Part shown: one piece after another, positions 1 through 5,994 of the stretch
How positions within the stretch are numbered: the stretch's first letter is position 1
Layout: each line of letters opens with the position of its first letter
Source of the DNA: an uncultured Faecalibacterium sp.
GTDB lineage: Bacteria > Bacillota > Clostridia > Oscillospirales > Ruminococcaceae
Reading direction: 5' to 3'
NCBI GenBank assembly: GCA_937915335.1
Contig: CALDLZ010000161.1
Location: 1-6,360 of the forward strand
Length of the DNA: 6,360 nucleotides
The notes under the pieces: generated by a model
Database searches by the model: none
Told to the model about the DNA's origin: nothing
The model's input: the letters and a program-made list of their open reading frames with translations, nothing else
Made by a program: the position numbers and the translations under genes

Positions 1-925
1 AGTAAGGCGGATTGGATACCACTGCATCTACAAACAACGGGTCGTAGGTATTGACCGGGTCGTTCTCGTCAAAGTACGGCCAGTCCTCTTCCAGTGTATC
101 ACCGTTGCGGGTCACAATGTTGTCGGGCAGAATGCCGCGCATAACAAGGTTCATGCGGGTCAGGTTGTAGGTGTTCTCTTTCAGTTCCTGCGCATAGTAC
201 TTGATGTTATTGCTGTTGCCCATATACCGCGCCGCGCACTGGCCGATGTTGATCAGCAGCGAGCCGGAACCGCTGGTCGGGTCGTAAATTTTGATTTCTT
301 CCCGGTCTTTCAGATGGTACGCCACGATTTCGGACATGAGCAGCGAAACTTCATGCGGAGTGTAGAACTCACCAGCCTTTTTGCCTGCGTTTGCTGCAAA
401 GTTGCTGATCAGATATTCGTAGATGAAGCCCAGAACATCGTAATCCTGCTTGCCATCCATAGGAATATCTTTGATGAGGTAGATCAGGTCACGAATTGCC
501 TTTGTCCGTGCGCCAGAGCTTTCGCCCAGCTTCGACAAACCTGTTTGCAGCGTTGCAAAAACACCGTCAAATACCTTCTTGTGGTGCGGGTCGATCAGGC
601 GGCTAAATGCCTGCAATGCCACGGTCACATCATCGGCTTTGAAGTCGCTGCCCTTGCTAATCCATGTGGAGAACAGATTTTCGTAGGCGATAAAATAGCC
701 GACATTCTTCCGAACGGTATCCACCGTTTCGGCATCATCTTCGGTCAAATCGGGCAGATATTCGTCCGTCCAATCGTTCTCTTTCAGCCATTTGACTTCT
801 TTATCCGACAGAAATTTGTAAAACATGAAGCCCAGAATATAATCTTTGTACTCATTGGCTTCGATCTTGGAACGCATCTTGTTGGCGGATTCCCAAATTT
901 TCGATGCGAGTTGCTGCTTATTCAT
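1..925 (-). CDS. hsdM: Type I restriction-modification system DNA methyltransferase subunit HsdM (N-terminal part, runs off the window)
   Basis: HsdM is the adenine-N6 methyltransferase subunit of type I restriction-modification systems; with the specificity subunit HsdS it methylates the host recognition site using S-adenosylmethionine. The reverse strand reads MNKQQLASKIWESANKMR at its start and stays open for 308 codons to the window edge. Residues 1 to about 150 match the helical HsdM N-terminal domain. The methyltransferase core follows: EFYTP at 186-190, the SAM-binding motif I DPTSGSG at 215-221, a QE in the next strand (YAQEL), and the catalytic motif IV NPPY at 305-308, which are the last four codons visible. 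Family members are usually about 500 residues, so roughly the C-terminal 40% is missing. The ATG at 925 is preceded by AGGAGGA (931-937) five bases upstream. HsdS and HsdR would be expected to the left, outside the window. Family assignment is very sure; whether the gene is complete cannot be seen. Confidence 0.96.
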   Translation of the reverse strand, partial: MNKQQLASKIWESANKMRSKIEANEYKDYILGFMFYKFLSDKEVKWLKENDWTDEYLPDLTEDDAETVDTVRKNVGYFIAYENLFSTWISKGSDFKADDVTVALQAFSRLIDPHHKKVFDGVFATLQTGLSKLGESSGARTKAIRDLIYLIKDIPMDGKQDYDVLGFIYEYLISNFAANAGKKAGEFYTPHEVSLLMSEIVAYHLKDREEIKIYDPTSGSGSLLINIGQCAARYMGNSNNIKYYAQELKENTYNLTRMNLVMRGILPDNIVTRNGDTLEEDWPYFDENDPVNTYDPLFVDAVVSNPPY

Positions 926-973
926 GCTGTTCCTCCTGATTGCCTGCGGTGTAGCATCTCCACGGTGCTTCCT

Positions 974-1000
974 AAAAATCGGACAGTTCTTCCGATTTTT
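974..1000. promoter_or_regulatory. Perfect 10-bp inverted repeat in the hsdM leader (operator or weak bidirectional terminator)
   Basis: AAAAATCGGA (974-983) and TCCGATTTTT (991-1000) are perfect inverted copies around a 7-base loop. The dyad lies just downstream of the predicted hsdM transcription start and about 50 bases before the start codon. A run of five T follows the GC part of the stem on either strand, so it could act as a weak bidirectional terminator or attenuator. Its position also suits a repressor operator. The sequence does not decide between these. Confidence 0.55.
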
Positions 1001-1020
1001 GTCACGATTCTATTGAACCA

Positions 1021-1049
1021 ATTATACAAAACCGCCACCCGGTTTGCAA
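1021..1049 (-). promoter_or_regulatory. Predicted vegetative promoter of hsdM
   Basis: On the minus strand TTGCAA (1044-1049) is followed after 17 bases by a perfect TATAAT (1021-1026). Transcription would start near 1014 and give an untranslated leader of about 90 bases holding the 974-1000 dyad and the AGGAGGA ribosome binding site of hsdM. The -10 element is ideal and the -35 matches 4 of 6. Confidence 0.6.
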
Positions 1050-1095
1050 TGCGGATGAAAAGTTTCCAGATTGCTTTTTCAAAAAACAGAACCGT

Positions 1096-1513
1096 TGCAA
1101 GCAATGGTTTTGTCTATACAAAACCGAACTTGTCAGGGCAGGCCCCTCCATCTTGCTGGCGCAAGACCGTTCTGTCACTTGAAAGCCCCACTGGGGCTTT
1201 CATTGCTGTGCTTCGCTGCGCAAACGCTTATTTTGCGTTGCAAAATGCTTGTTGGGAAATCCCAAACCCTTGAACTGCATTGTTCCGATGCAGGCCTCGC
1301 ATTTTTGCAAAACGCTCTTTCAGCACTCCGCAGGAGTGCGCAGCCATCACGGTACCGTGATGATCACAGGGTTTGGGATTCCTCCCAACAAGTAAATGAA
1401 CACGGCGAAATTTTAATTTCGTGTGCGAATTTGGGGCTTTGTACATACAAAGCCCCTGCTTGCTGTGGTTGCATTCGTCAAGAATGGTACCACGCAGCAT
1501 TGCTTGCAGCTGC
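1096..1513. repeat. Cluster of palindromes closed by an 11-bp outer inverted repeat; non-coding; possible structured RNA or MITE-like element
   Basis: I see no convincing gene in the 600 bases between hsdM and the esterase; the open frames here have composition unlike real proteins. Instead the stretch is a series of hairpins. TGCAAGCAATG (1096-1106) and CATTGCTTGCA (1498-1508) enclose most of it. Inside are perfect stems: GGTTTTGT/ACAAAACC (1106-1125), TCTTGC/GCAAGA (1151-1166), GAAAGCCCC/GGGGCTTTC (1181-1201), AACGC/GCGTT (1223-1239), CTGCAT/ATGCAG (1275-1293), GCACTCC/GGAGTGC (1323-1339), an 18-base palindrome (1345-1362), CGAAATT/AATTTCG (1406-1421), and an 11-bp stem with a 2-base loop (1433-1456). 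GCAGC/GCTGC (1494-1513) closes the right side. It lies between the divergent hsdM and esterase promoters. It could be an ornate non-coding RNA, a miniature mobile element, or DNA that folds when single stranded. I do not recognise a named family. Confidence 0.6.
1248..1392. repeat. Long inverted repeat, 23 bp per arm, 97-base loop
   Basis: The left arm (1248-1270, beginning CTTGTTGGG and ending AAACCCT) is the reverse complement of the right arm (1368-1392, beginning AGGGTTTGGG and ending CCCAACAAG), apart from two extra bases (CC) in the right arm. The 97 bases between hold three further hairpins, giving a multi-branched fold. This is the largest stem of the 1096-1513 palindrome cluster and far exceeds chance. 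Confidence 0.8.
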
Positions 1514-1530
1514 TTCACTCTGCTTTTGAA

Positions 1531-1559
1531 TTGTCAAATCGTTTTCCAGTTGCTATACT
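1531..1559 (+). promoter_or_regulatory. Predicted vegetative promoter of the esterase-UPF0178 operon
   Basis: TTGTCA (1531-1536) and TATACT (1554-1559) are each 5 of 6 to the consensus and are separated by the ideal 17 bases. Transcription would start near 1566, leaving a leader of under 30 bases before the GTG start at 1593. Confidence 0.7.
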
Positions 1560-1592
1560 GGGCTTATCAAAAAATTTCGGGAAGGTGTCACA

Positions 1593-2276
1593 GTGACCGC
1601 ACAGACAATCCAAATCGGAAGCAGGTTTTGTCGCATTTACGGCGAAGCCAATGCAGAATATCTGCTGCTCCAAATGACGGACGAGCATGAGCTGCAAAGC
1701 ATGGACAACGAGGTTGCCTCTATTGCACAGATCAAACATCGCTTTTTGTTTGCCGCTATCCCGGTGACAGACTGGAATGACGAGCTTTCTCCGTGGGAAG
1801 CCCCTGCTGTATGGGGAAAGCAAGGCTTCGGCGGCAATGCTGCAGACACTTTGCACTTTCTGACGGAGCAAGTCATCCCGACACTGAAACAACAGTTCAA
1901 TCTCCCAGAAGATGTCAAAATCATTCTAGGCGGATATTCGCTGGCCGGATTGTTTGCGCTTTGGGTATCTACGCAGACAAATCTGTTCTACGGCATCGCC
2001 GCTGCATCTCCGTCTGTGTGGTTTCCGAATTGGATGGAATTTGAACGGCAGCACCCGATTCAGGCACAGCATGTCTATTTGAGCCTTGGAGATAAAGAAG
2101 AACACACAAAAAATCCGGTGATGGCCGTTGTGGGCGATAACATCCGCAGTCTGTATAGCCAGCTCACAGATCGTGGTGCAGACTGCGTTCTCGAATGGAA
2201 CAGCGGTGGGCATTTTAAGGACACTGATTTGCGTACCGCAAGAGCATTTCAGTGGGCGACGGAGGAAAGTCTATGA
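1593..2276 (+). CDS. Alpha/beta hydrolase, putative esterase (esterase D/Fes-like family)
   Basis: This 227-residue protein looks like a small cytoplasmic serine esterase of the alpha/beta hydrolase fold. The nucleophile elbow is GGYSLAG at 113-119 with Ser116 as the likely nucleophile. A histidine in the GGHF block at 205-208 (His207) is the likely catalytic base, and Asp167 in the SLGDKEEH segment is the likely acid. The ASPSVWFP segment after the elbow (138-145) is also typical of the putative-esterase family (Pfam Esterase, PF00756). No signal peptide or membrane segment is evident. The start is GTG at 1593, preceded by GGGAAGG (1579-1585) seven bases upstream and by the promoter at 1531-1559. 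The gene overlaps the next one by four bases (ATGA), so the two are probably translationally coupled. The natural substrate is unknown; enterobactin-type esterases belong to the same superfamily, but nothing here points to siderophores. Confidence 0.85.
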   Translation: MTAQTIQIGSRFCRIYGEANAEYLLLQMTDEHELQSMDNEVASIAQIKHRFLFAAIPVTDWNDELSPWEAPAVWGKQGFGGNAADTLHFLTEQVIPTLKQQFNLPEDVKIILGGYSLAGLFALWVSTQTNLFYGIAAASPSVWFPNWMEFERQHPIQAQHVYLSLGDKEEHTKNPVMAVVGDNIRSLYSQLTDRGADCVLEWNSGGHFKDTDLRTARAFQWATEESL

Positions 2277-2710
2277 ACATTTTGGTCGATGCAGATGGCT
2301 GTCCGGTGGTCGATCTGACATTGCAGATTGCAAAGCAGTTCGGCGTTCCGGTCATCATCCTGTGCGACACCTCTCACCAAATCGAGCGTGAAGGTGCACA
2401 AACGCTGATATTCGATAAGGGAGCGGATAGTGTAGATTTTGCGCTGGTCAACCGGGTGAAGCCGGGGGATATCGTTGTGACACAGGATTATGGGCTAGCA
2501 AGTATGTGTCTTGCCAAATGCGCACGAGTGCTGAATCAGAACGGTTTGGAATATACCGCTGACAATATTGACGCACTCATGCTACGGCGATACGAAAACA
2601 AAAAGCTCCTTCGTGCCGGGAAGCATCCCAAAAGGAGTGCAAAGCGGACGAAGGATCAGGATGTCAAGTTTGCAGATGCGCTTGAGAAGATTTTGAACAG
2701 AAACTGTTGA
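2273..2710 (+). CDS. UPF0178 / YaiI-YqxD family protein (DUF188, PIN-like fold)
   Basis: This 145-residue protein is a full-length member of the widespread UPF0178 family (YaiI in Escherichia coli, YqxD in Bacillus), whose biochemical role is not established. A PIN-like, possibly metal-dependent nuclease fold has been proposed. Signature blocks are clear: DADGCPV at 6-12 (usually DADACPV), the D-x-SH block at 32-35, DKGADSVDFALVNRV at 48-62, GDIVVTQDYGLA at 65-76, and NQNGL at 88-92. The basic C-terminal tail (RAGKHPKRSAKRTKDQD) is also typical. I chose ATG at 2273 because GGAGGA (2261-2266) lies six bases before it and the protein then begins exactly at the conserved N terminus; a GTG at 2252 would add seven residues not seen in the family. 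The start overlaps the esterase stop codon, which indicates an operon, and a terminator follows at 2724. Confidence 0.95.
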   Translation: MNILVDADGCPVVDLTLQIAKQFGVPVIILCDTSHQIEREGAQTLIFDKGADSVDFALVNRVKPGDIVVTQDYGLASMCLAKCARVLNQNGLEYTADNIDALMLRRYENKKLLRAGKHPKRSAKRTKDQDVKFADALEKILNRNC

Positions 2711-2723
2711 CACATACTTTTTG

Positions 2724-2752
2724 AGGGCTGGAGAAATCCAGCCTTCTTTTTG
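2724..2752 (+). terminator. Intrinsic terminator of the esterase-UPF0178 operon
   Basis: GGCTGG (2726-2731) pairs with CCAGCC (2738-2743) around a 6-base loop, with further A-T and G-U pairs at the base, and TTCTTTTTG follows. It sits 14 bases after the UPF0178 stop codon. Confidence 0.88.
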
Positions 2753-2821
2753 TTTTCAAACAGTCGAAATCGCCTGATTCTTTGTTCAATTTTTGTTTGA
2801 TTATCCAAAATTTTCAGGAGC

Positions 2822-3760
2822 GGTTATTTTTCATCCTTTTTCGATGGCTCGTATATGAAGACACCTTTTTTGACTTATCACCCGCATCACAATCTGTGAA
2901 TTTTTTGTTAATTCTCAAAATGAAGGTTGCCAAACGGCCTTTCTCGATGCCTACCAAGTGAGGGAGTTCTCTCAATTTTCAATGAAGGCGAAAAAATCGA
3001 CCTTCATACCCCCCATTTCAAGCCTCTTTTTCTGTTAATAGTAGAACATTCTCTTTGAAAGCCGCTCATTTGTGACTTTTTTGTTAATTTCCCAAAAGAT
3101 GGTTATATTTTGGCCATTCTCGTCGGCTACCTATTGAGAGGACTTTTTCAAAAAAGGAAATTCGGCCTCAAAAATCACAATTTGGTTACAAGTTTTCCTC
3201 CGATACTACGAAACAGGCGTTCCCGATGCCTACCAAGTAGAAGCATGTTATTTTAAGTTCCAGCAGTTTTCTATTATCTTTTTCAAAAAATTTTTGACAA
3301 GTTTCTTTCTCTGGTAACAAAACCTCATTCTTTGTTGGCTCGTAAGTAGAGACATATTATTTTAAGTCTGAACTTCTTTCTACTATCTTTTTCAAGAACT
3401 TTCTAACAAATTTCTTTTTCGGGTTATATTTTGGCCGTTTTCAATGCCTACCAAGTGTAGGGCATCTTTTTGAAATAGTCCCATTTCTATTTTATTACAG
3501 CTTTATTACAGTAACTCGCCAATGGGTGTAAAACATTCGTTCTCAATGGCTCGTATATGAAAGCATCTTTTTCAAGACTACTTTTAATTTCAGACACTTC
3601 CGTTGTTGCAAAGTTTGGCTCTCTATCGGTTGCCTCTCTGACCAATATTATTTTAATCAAACGGCCACTTCCACTATATTTTCCAAGAACTTTTCAACAG
3701 ATTTCTTTTTCTGGTTATTTTTTGGTCATTTTCGCTGGCTAGTAAGTAGAGGGATAATTT
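2822..3760 (+). repeat. Non-coding tandem array of at least eight degenerate repeats, period about 105 bases
   Basis: About 1.1 kb upstream of the excisionase holds no credible gene and is AT-rich with many T runs. A 22-base motif close to GGCTCGTAAGTAGAGACA, usually preceded by CGATG-like bases, recurs in the same orientation at 2842, 2945, 3121, 3224, 3333, 3442, 3544 and 3733. Spacings are 103, 176, 103, 109, 109, 102 and 189 bases. The two long gaps each hold a weaker match (near 3032 and 3628), so the array may have ten units. Most copies follow a GGTTATATTTTGGCC-like block. Spacers share other words, such as TATTATTTTAAGT and a TTTTTCAAGAAC-like word. Copies alternate loosely between a GGCTCGTA type and a GCCTACCA type. 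The AAGTAG core recalls, from memory, arm sites bound by Tn916-type integrases, so these may be integrase or excisionase sites. Replication iterons, a partition site or a repeated RNA are alternatives. Confidence 0.7.
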
Positions 3761-3783
3761 TTCGGAAGCCTTAAATTCCGAAG
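3760..3783. repeat. Inverted repeat at the end of the repeat array
   Basis: TTCGGAA (3761-3767) and TTCCGAA (3776-3782) form a perfect 7-bp stem with an 8-base loop, extended by a T-G pair. TTTT follows a few bases later on the plus strand and TTTTT lies beyond it on the minus strand. It may be a weak terminator or an operator ahead of the xis-int leader. Confidence 0.4.
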
Positions 3784-3824
3784 ATTTTCTATAAAATCAG
3801 AACCTTGAAAACAGGATAGCTCAA

Positions 3825-4102
3825 TCGTCCGGTACTTCACAAAAGGTACTTCTGTAACTCGCAGCCCGGTCATAACGAAGACGGGGTGGCTGAAATGCCA
3901 ATGGTGCGGTGCAAGCCCGCCGCCGGATGACTCCCCACTCCTAGGGAAGTCGAGGACCAATATGGGAGACCTTAACATATTTTTTCGGGAAGTCGGCGTG
4001 TCAGCTGACTTCTCTTACATATCGTTTTTATCCTCAATTTTTATCAATCTCTTTATTTTTTGCTCTCATGGCACGATCATCTGCCATATCCAAGGAGGTT
4101 CC
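3825..4102 (+). ncRNA. Structured 5' leader of the xis-int operon (candidate regulatory RNA)
   Basis: Just before the excisionase gene the DNA changes from AT-rich repeats to a GC-rich, hairpin-dense stretch with no ORF that looks real. Successive stems are CCCGGTC/GACGGGG with one mismatch (3865-3886), TGGC/GCCA (3887-3900), GGTGCGG with CCGCCGCC with one bulge (3903-3924), and GACTCCCC/GGGAAGTC with one mismatch (3929-3951). Then come AATATG/CATATT followed by TTTT (3959-3985), a GTCAGCTGAC palindrome (4000-4009), and ATGGCA/TGCCAT (4068-4087) just before the ribosome binding site. GGTACTTC is directly repeated at 3831 and 3845. GGGAAGTCG occurs at 3944 and again at 3987, so the GACTCCCC strand has two possible partners, as in attenuators. 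I could not match it to a named riboswitch; a cobalamin-like reading was considered and dropped. A role in controlling excision genes is inferred from position only. Confidence 0.5.
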
Positions 4103-4378
4103 ATGAAGTTTAACGATGCCTATTCCAAGATGTTCCCCAGCTATCCCGATGCAGTCAGTCTTCAGCAGGCTGCGGAGATGCTCAATCTGAACCGCCACAC
4201 GGTAGGGGATCTGATTCGTTCCCGCCGCCTGTTTGCGCTCAAGATCGGTCGCACCTACCGCATCCCGAAGTTGAGTGTGATTGAGTTCCTACTCACCGGG
4301 CAGAGTGCGTTCCCCGCTGGAAATCTGCGGCTGGATGTGGTATGCTGTGAGTACAGCAACGGACAGCACGCCTGTTAA
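4103..4378 (+). CDS. xis: Excisionase-like helix-turn-helix DNA-binding protein
   Basis: This 91-residue basic protein carries the small winged-helix domain of MerR-like excisionases. Residues 18-40 (VSLQQAAEMLNLNRHTVGDLIRS split into the two helices VSLQQAAEML and NRHTVGDLIRS) are the helix-turn-helix. The wing follows as LFALKIGRTYRIPKLSVIEFL at 43-63, where the K-x-G-R-x-Y-R-I-P pattern is diagnostic of the excisionase family. Such proteins bend DNA at the att site and push the integrase toward excision. The start at 4103 has AAGGAGG (4092-4098) four bases upstream. An in-frame ATG at 3962 would add 47 hydrophobic residues unlike the family and is preceded only by GAGGA, so I consider it less likely. 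The integrase gene starts 18 bases after the stop, so the two are almost certainly co-transcribed. The C-terminal 25 residues are not recognised. Confidence 0.88.
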   Translation: MKFNDAYSKMFPSYPDAVSLQQAAEMLNLNRHTVGDLIRSRRLFALKIGRTYRIPKLSVIEFLLTGQSAFPAGNLRLDVVCCEYSNGQHAC

Positions 4379-4396
4379 ACCAGAAGGAGGTTTATG

Positions 4397-5653
4397 ATGA
4401 AAACAACAGGGTCTGTCCAAGAGAAAAATGGACGCTTTTACTTTGTACTCAACCTTTACGATGCCAACGGCAAACGGAAGATCAAGTGGATTTCCACAGG
4501 TCTGACCGTGCGCGGAAACAAGCGCAAAGCAGAATCCATGCTCCATGAAGTCCTGCTCCGCTATGATGAAACCGGGGAACTGCCCACTGGCCGGGGCGGT
4601 GTCTACGAAAAAGTAGATGCTAAAACGGCCAAGCCTGTACCGAAGTCCATCAAGTCCGCCAACAAGTCGGAGATGTTGTTTCTGGACTACCTCAACGAGT
4701 GGGTTCAGGTTCACAAGGCATCCATCCAACCTGCAACCTTTATCAGCTACAATCGGATGATCACCGGACGCATCACGCAGTATTTTGAGCCGCTGGGCTT
4801 AAAGCTCTGCGAAGTTACGCCGCAGGTGCTGGACGAATTTCAGGAAAAGATTCTGCTGGAGGGTTATACTACCAACACGGTTATTCACTACCACGCTATC
4901 TTCGGCAAGGCGTTCAAGGATGCTGTCCGCAAGGACTATCTGGAAACCAACCCGATGCTGAAAGTCGACCGTCCGAAGAAGAACAGCTTCCGACCCAACT
5001 TCTACTCCAAGGATGAAGTCCAGCAGTTGCTTGAAGTATCGCAGGATGACCCGCTGCACCTGTGCATCCTCGTCACGGCCTACTATGGTCTGCGCCGCAG
5101 CGAGGTGCTGGGGCTGAAGTGGTCATCCATCGACTTTGAACGCAAGTCCATCACCATCAACCACAAGGTCACGGAACAGCTGGTGAACGGCAAGTATGTT
5201 CCGGTGGTGAGCGATGTGATGAAGAACAAGACCAGCTGCCGCACTCTGCCGCTGATCCCGGCTGTGGAAGAAGAACTTCTGAAACAGAAGGAGAAACAGC
5301 AGCTTTACCGCAAGCTGTTCAAGAAGAGTTACAGCACTGAGTATCTGGACTTCGTCTGCACCGATCAGGAAGGTAAGCTGATTCGCCCGAACTTCGTGAC
5401 AGAACACTTTGACTGGCTTCTGACCAAGTACGGGCTGAAACACATCCGCTTTCACGATCTGCGCCACAGCTGTGCCAGTCTGATGGTGATGAATGGCGTT
5501 TCCATGAAGCAGGTTCAGGAGTGGCTGGGGCATAGTACCTTTTCTACCACCGCTGACATCTACGCACACCTCGATTACAAGAGCAAACAGGGGTCGGCTG
5601 GCGTAATTGCAGGACTGTTAGATAATTCTTCTAACAGCAAAAAAGCTCCTTGA
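4397..5653 (+). CDS. int: Tyrosine recombinase, Tn916/phage-type site-specific integrase
   Basis: This 418-residue protein is a complete tyrosine integrase that would insert and excise the element it sits on. Residues about 5-50 form an arm-site-binding domain of the AP2-like type (GRFYFVLNLYDANGKRK). A SAM-like core-binding domain covers about 92-190 (FLDYLNEWVQVHKASIQPAT), and the catalytic domain covers about 203-395. All active-site residues are present, counted from the ATG at 4397: Arg233 (YYGLRRSE), Lys278 in the beta hairpin, His353 and Arg356 (HDLRH), His379 (WLGHS) and nucleophile Tyr389 (DIYAHL). There are ATG codons at 4394 and 4397; AAGGAGG ends at 4390, so the second gives the better 6-base spacing. 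It follows xis in one operon. Lack of any frameshift suggests the enzyme is active. The last codons overlap hairpins at 5615-5637 and 5645-5659. Confidence 0.97.
   Translation: MKTTGSVQEKNGRFYFVLNLYDANGKRKIKWISTGLTVRGNKRKAESMLHEVLLRYDETGELPTGRGGVYEKVDAKTAKPVPKSIKSANKSEMLFLDYLNEWVQVHKASIQPATFISYNRMITGRITQYFEPLGLKLCEVTPQVLDEFQEKILLEGYTTNTVIHYHAIFGKAFKDAVRKDYLETNPMLKVDRPKKNSFRPNFYSKDEVQQLLEVSQDDPLHLCILVTAYYGLRRSEVLGLKWSSIDFERKSITINHKVTEQLVNGKYVPVVSDVMKNKTSCRTLPLIPAVEEELLKQKEKQQLYRKLFKKSYSTEYLDFVCTDQEGKLIRPNFVTEHFDWLLTKYGLKHIRFHDLRHSCASLMVMNGVSMKQVQEWLGHSTFSTTADIYAHLDYKSKQGSAGVIAGLLDNSSNSKKAP
5615..5637. repeat. Inverted repeat CTGTTAGA/TCTAACAG in the 3' end of int
   Basis: CTGTTAGA (5615-5622) and TCTAACAG (5630-5637) are perfect inverted copies around seven bases. 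The same word recurs at 5663-5671 and three times near 6000-6050. It may be a protein-binding site of the integration system or an RNA hairpin ending the int message, although no T run follows on the plus strand. Confidence 0.5.
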
Positions 5654-5660
5654 AAGAGCC
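5639..5660 (-). terminator. Minus-strand intrinsic terminator overlapping the int stop codon
   Basis: Read on the minus strand, GCTCTT pairs with AGGAGC across a 3-base loop (5645-5659, one G-U pair), followed directly by six T. It lies five bases after the stop codon of the small minus-strand frame at 5665-5781. This suggests that frame is the end of a real gene, or that the structure stops tRNA read-through from running antisense into int. Confidence 0.55.
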
Positions 5661-5664
5661 ATTT

Positions 5665-5781
5665 CTAACAGCTATAATCTCTTGCTTCGAGGTAGCCTTG
5701 CAATTCACCCAGTACGATTTCCGAAACCCAGTTCCTGAAGGACTGCTGGAGGGCTTGCCCCTGAAAGGTGGTCCTATACAT
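5665..5781 (-). pseudogene. Short minus-strand ORF, 38 codons, possible C-terminal remnant of an unknown gene
   Basis: The 150 bases between int and the tRNA terminator hold one frame that reads like true protein: it begins MYRTTFQGQALQQ, continues through FRNWVSEIVLGELQGYLEAR, and ends DYSC before TAG. Residues about 10-34 would form an amphipathic helix. The ATG at 5781 has no ribosome binding site, and the frame stays open upstream through the tRNA terminator toward the tRNA. It therefore looks more like the tail of a gene that lost its body than a complete small gene. The minus-strand terminator at 5639-5660 follows at once, as expected for a real gene end. I do not recognise the family. 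It could also be a chance open frame, though the residue composition argues mildly against that. Confidence 0.35.
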
Positions 5782-5803
5782 TTGATGTAGCTGTTTCAAT
5801 AAA

Positions 5804-5838
5804 ACAAAAAAGTCACAGAATCGTAAGAAACTGTGACT
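5804..5838 (-). terminator. Intrinsic terminator of the tRNA-Ser gene
   Basis: On the minus strand AGTCACAG pairs perfectly with CTGTGACT (5811-5818 with 5831-5838) across a 12-base loop, followed by a run of six T. It begins two bases after the CCA end of the tRNA. Confidence 0.9.
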
Positions 5839-5839
5839 C

Positions 5840-5931
5840 TGGCGGAGAGAAAGGGATTCGAACCCTTGCCCGGCGATTAACCGGCTACCGCATTTCGAGT
5901 GCGGACCCTTCGACCTCTTGGGTACCTCTCC
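5840..5931 (-). tRNA. tRNA-Ser (anticodon CGA), intact
   Basis: The minus strand folds as a complete 92-base class II tRNA with encoded CCA. The acceptor is GGAGAGG with TCTCTCC (one G-U pair) and discriminator G. The D stem is CCC/GGG. The anticodon stem CCGCA/TGCGG carries loop CTCGAAA, so the anticodon is CGA and reads UCG codons. The long variable arm CCGG/CCGG is characteristic of serine tRNAs. The T arm is AAGGG-TTCGAAT-CCCTT. It has its own terminator but only poor promoter matches upstream (TACAAT at 5962-5967 region with a badly spaced -35). It may therefore rely on the strong promoter at 6169-6197. It lies between the integrase gene and the tRNA fragment at 6110-6151, which carries the same anticodon. 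Confidence 0.97.
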
Positions 5932-5951
5932 GTATACATATCAGGTGATGC

Positions 5952-5967
5952 TACAATTTGTATTGTA
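5952..5967. repeat. Short inverted repeat upstream of tRNA-Ser
   Basis: TACAAT and ATTGTA form a 6-bp perfect inverted repeat with a 4-base loop, 21 bases before the tRNA 5' end. It overlaps the only -10-like word for this tRNA, so it could be an operator, but it may be chance. Confidence 0.3.
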
Positions 5968-5994
5968 ACTTCATCTTGATTCCGAATGATAAAG

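Noticed and set aside
314..1273. Long plus-strand open frame of 319 codons
   Set aside because: Over 314-925 it is antisense to hsdM, which has clear family motifs; the rest runs through the palindrome cluster, and the protein has no recognisable domain.
1071..1529. Plus- and minus-strand open frames in the palindrome cluster
   Set aside because: Cysteine-rich, low-complexity translations with no ribosome binding site; they are by-products of hairpin sequence.
2762..2772. TCGAAATC after the operon terminator as the other attachment site
   Set aside because: The 8-base match to the tRNA anticodon region is in the opposite orientation to the junction at 6110 and of a length expected by chance in this window.
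2822..3760. CRISPR array
   Set aside because: Repeats are too degenerate, units are about 105 bases with related spacers, and there are no cas genes.
3890..3960. Cobalamin riboswitch
   Set aside because: GGTG-x-AAG-x-CC resembles the core, but the conserved GCCACTG box and the peripheral elements are missing and the downstream genes are unrelated to cobalamin.
3739..3978. 79-codon minus-strand open frame
   Set aside because: It is antisense to the hairpin-rich leader and has no ribosome binding site or family resemblance.
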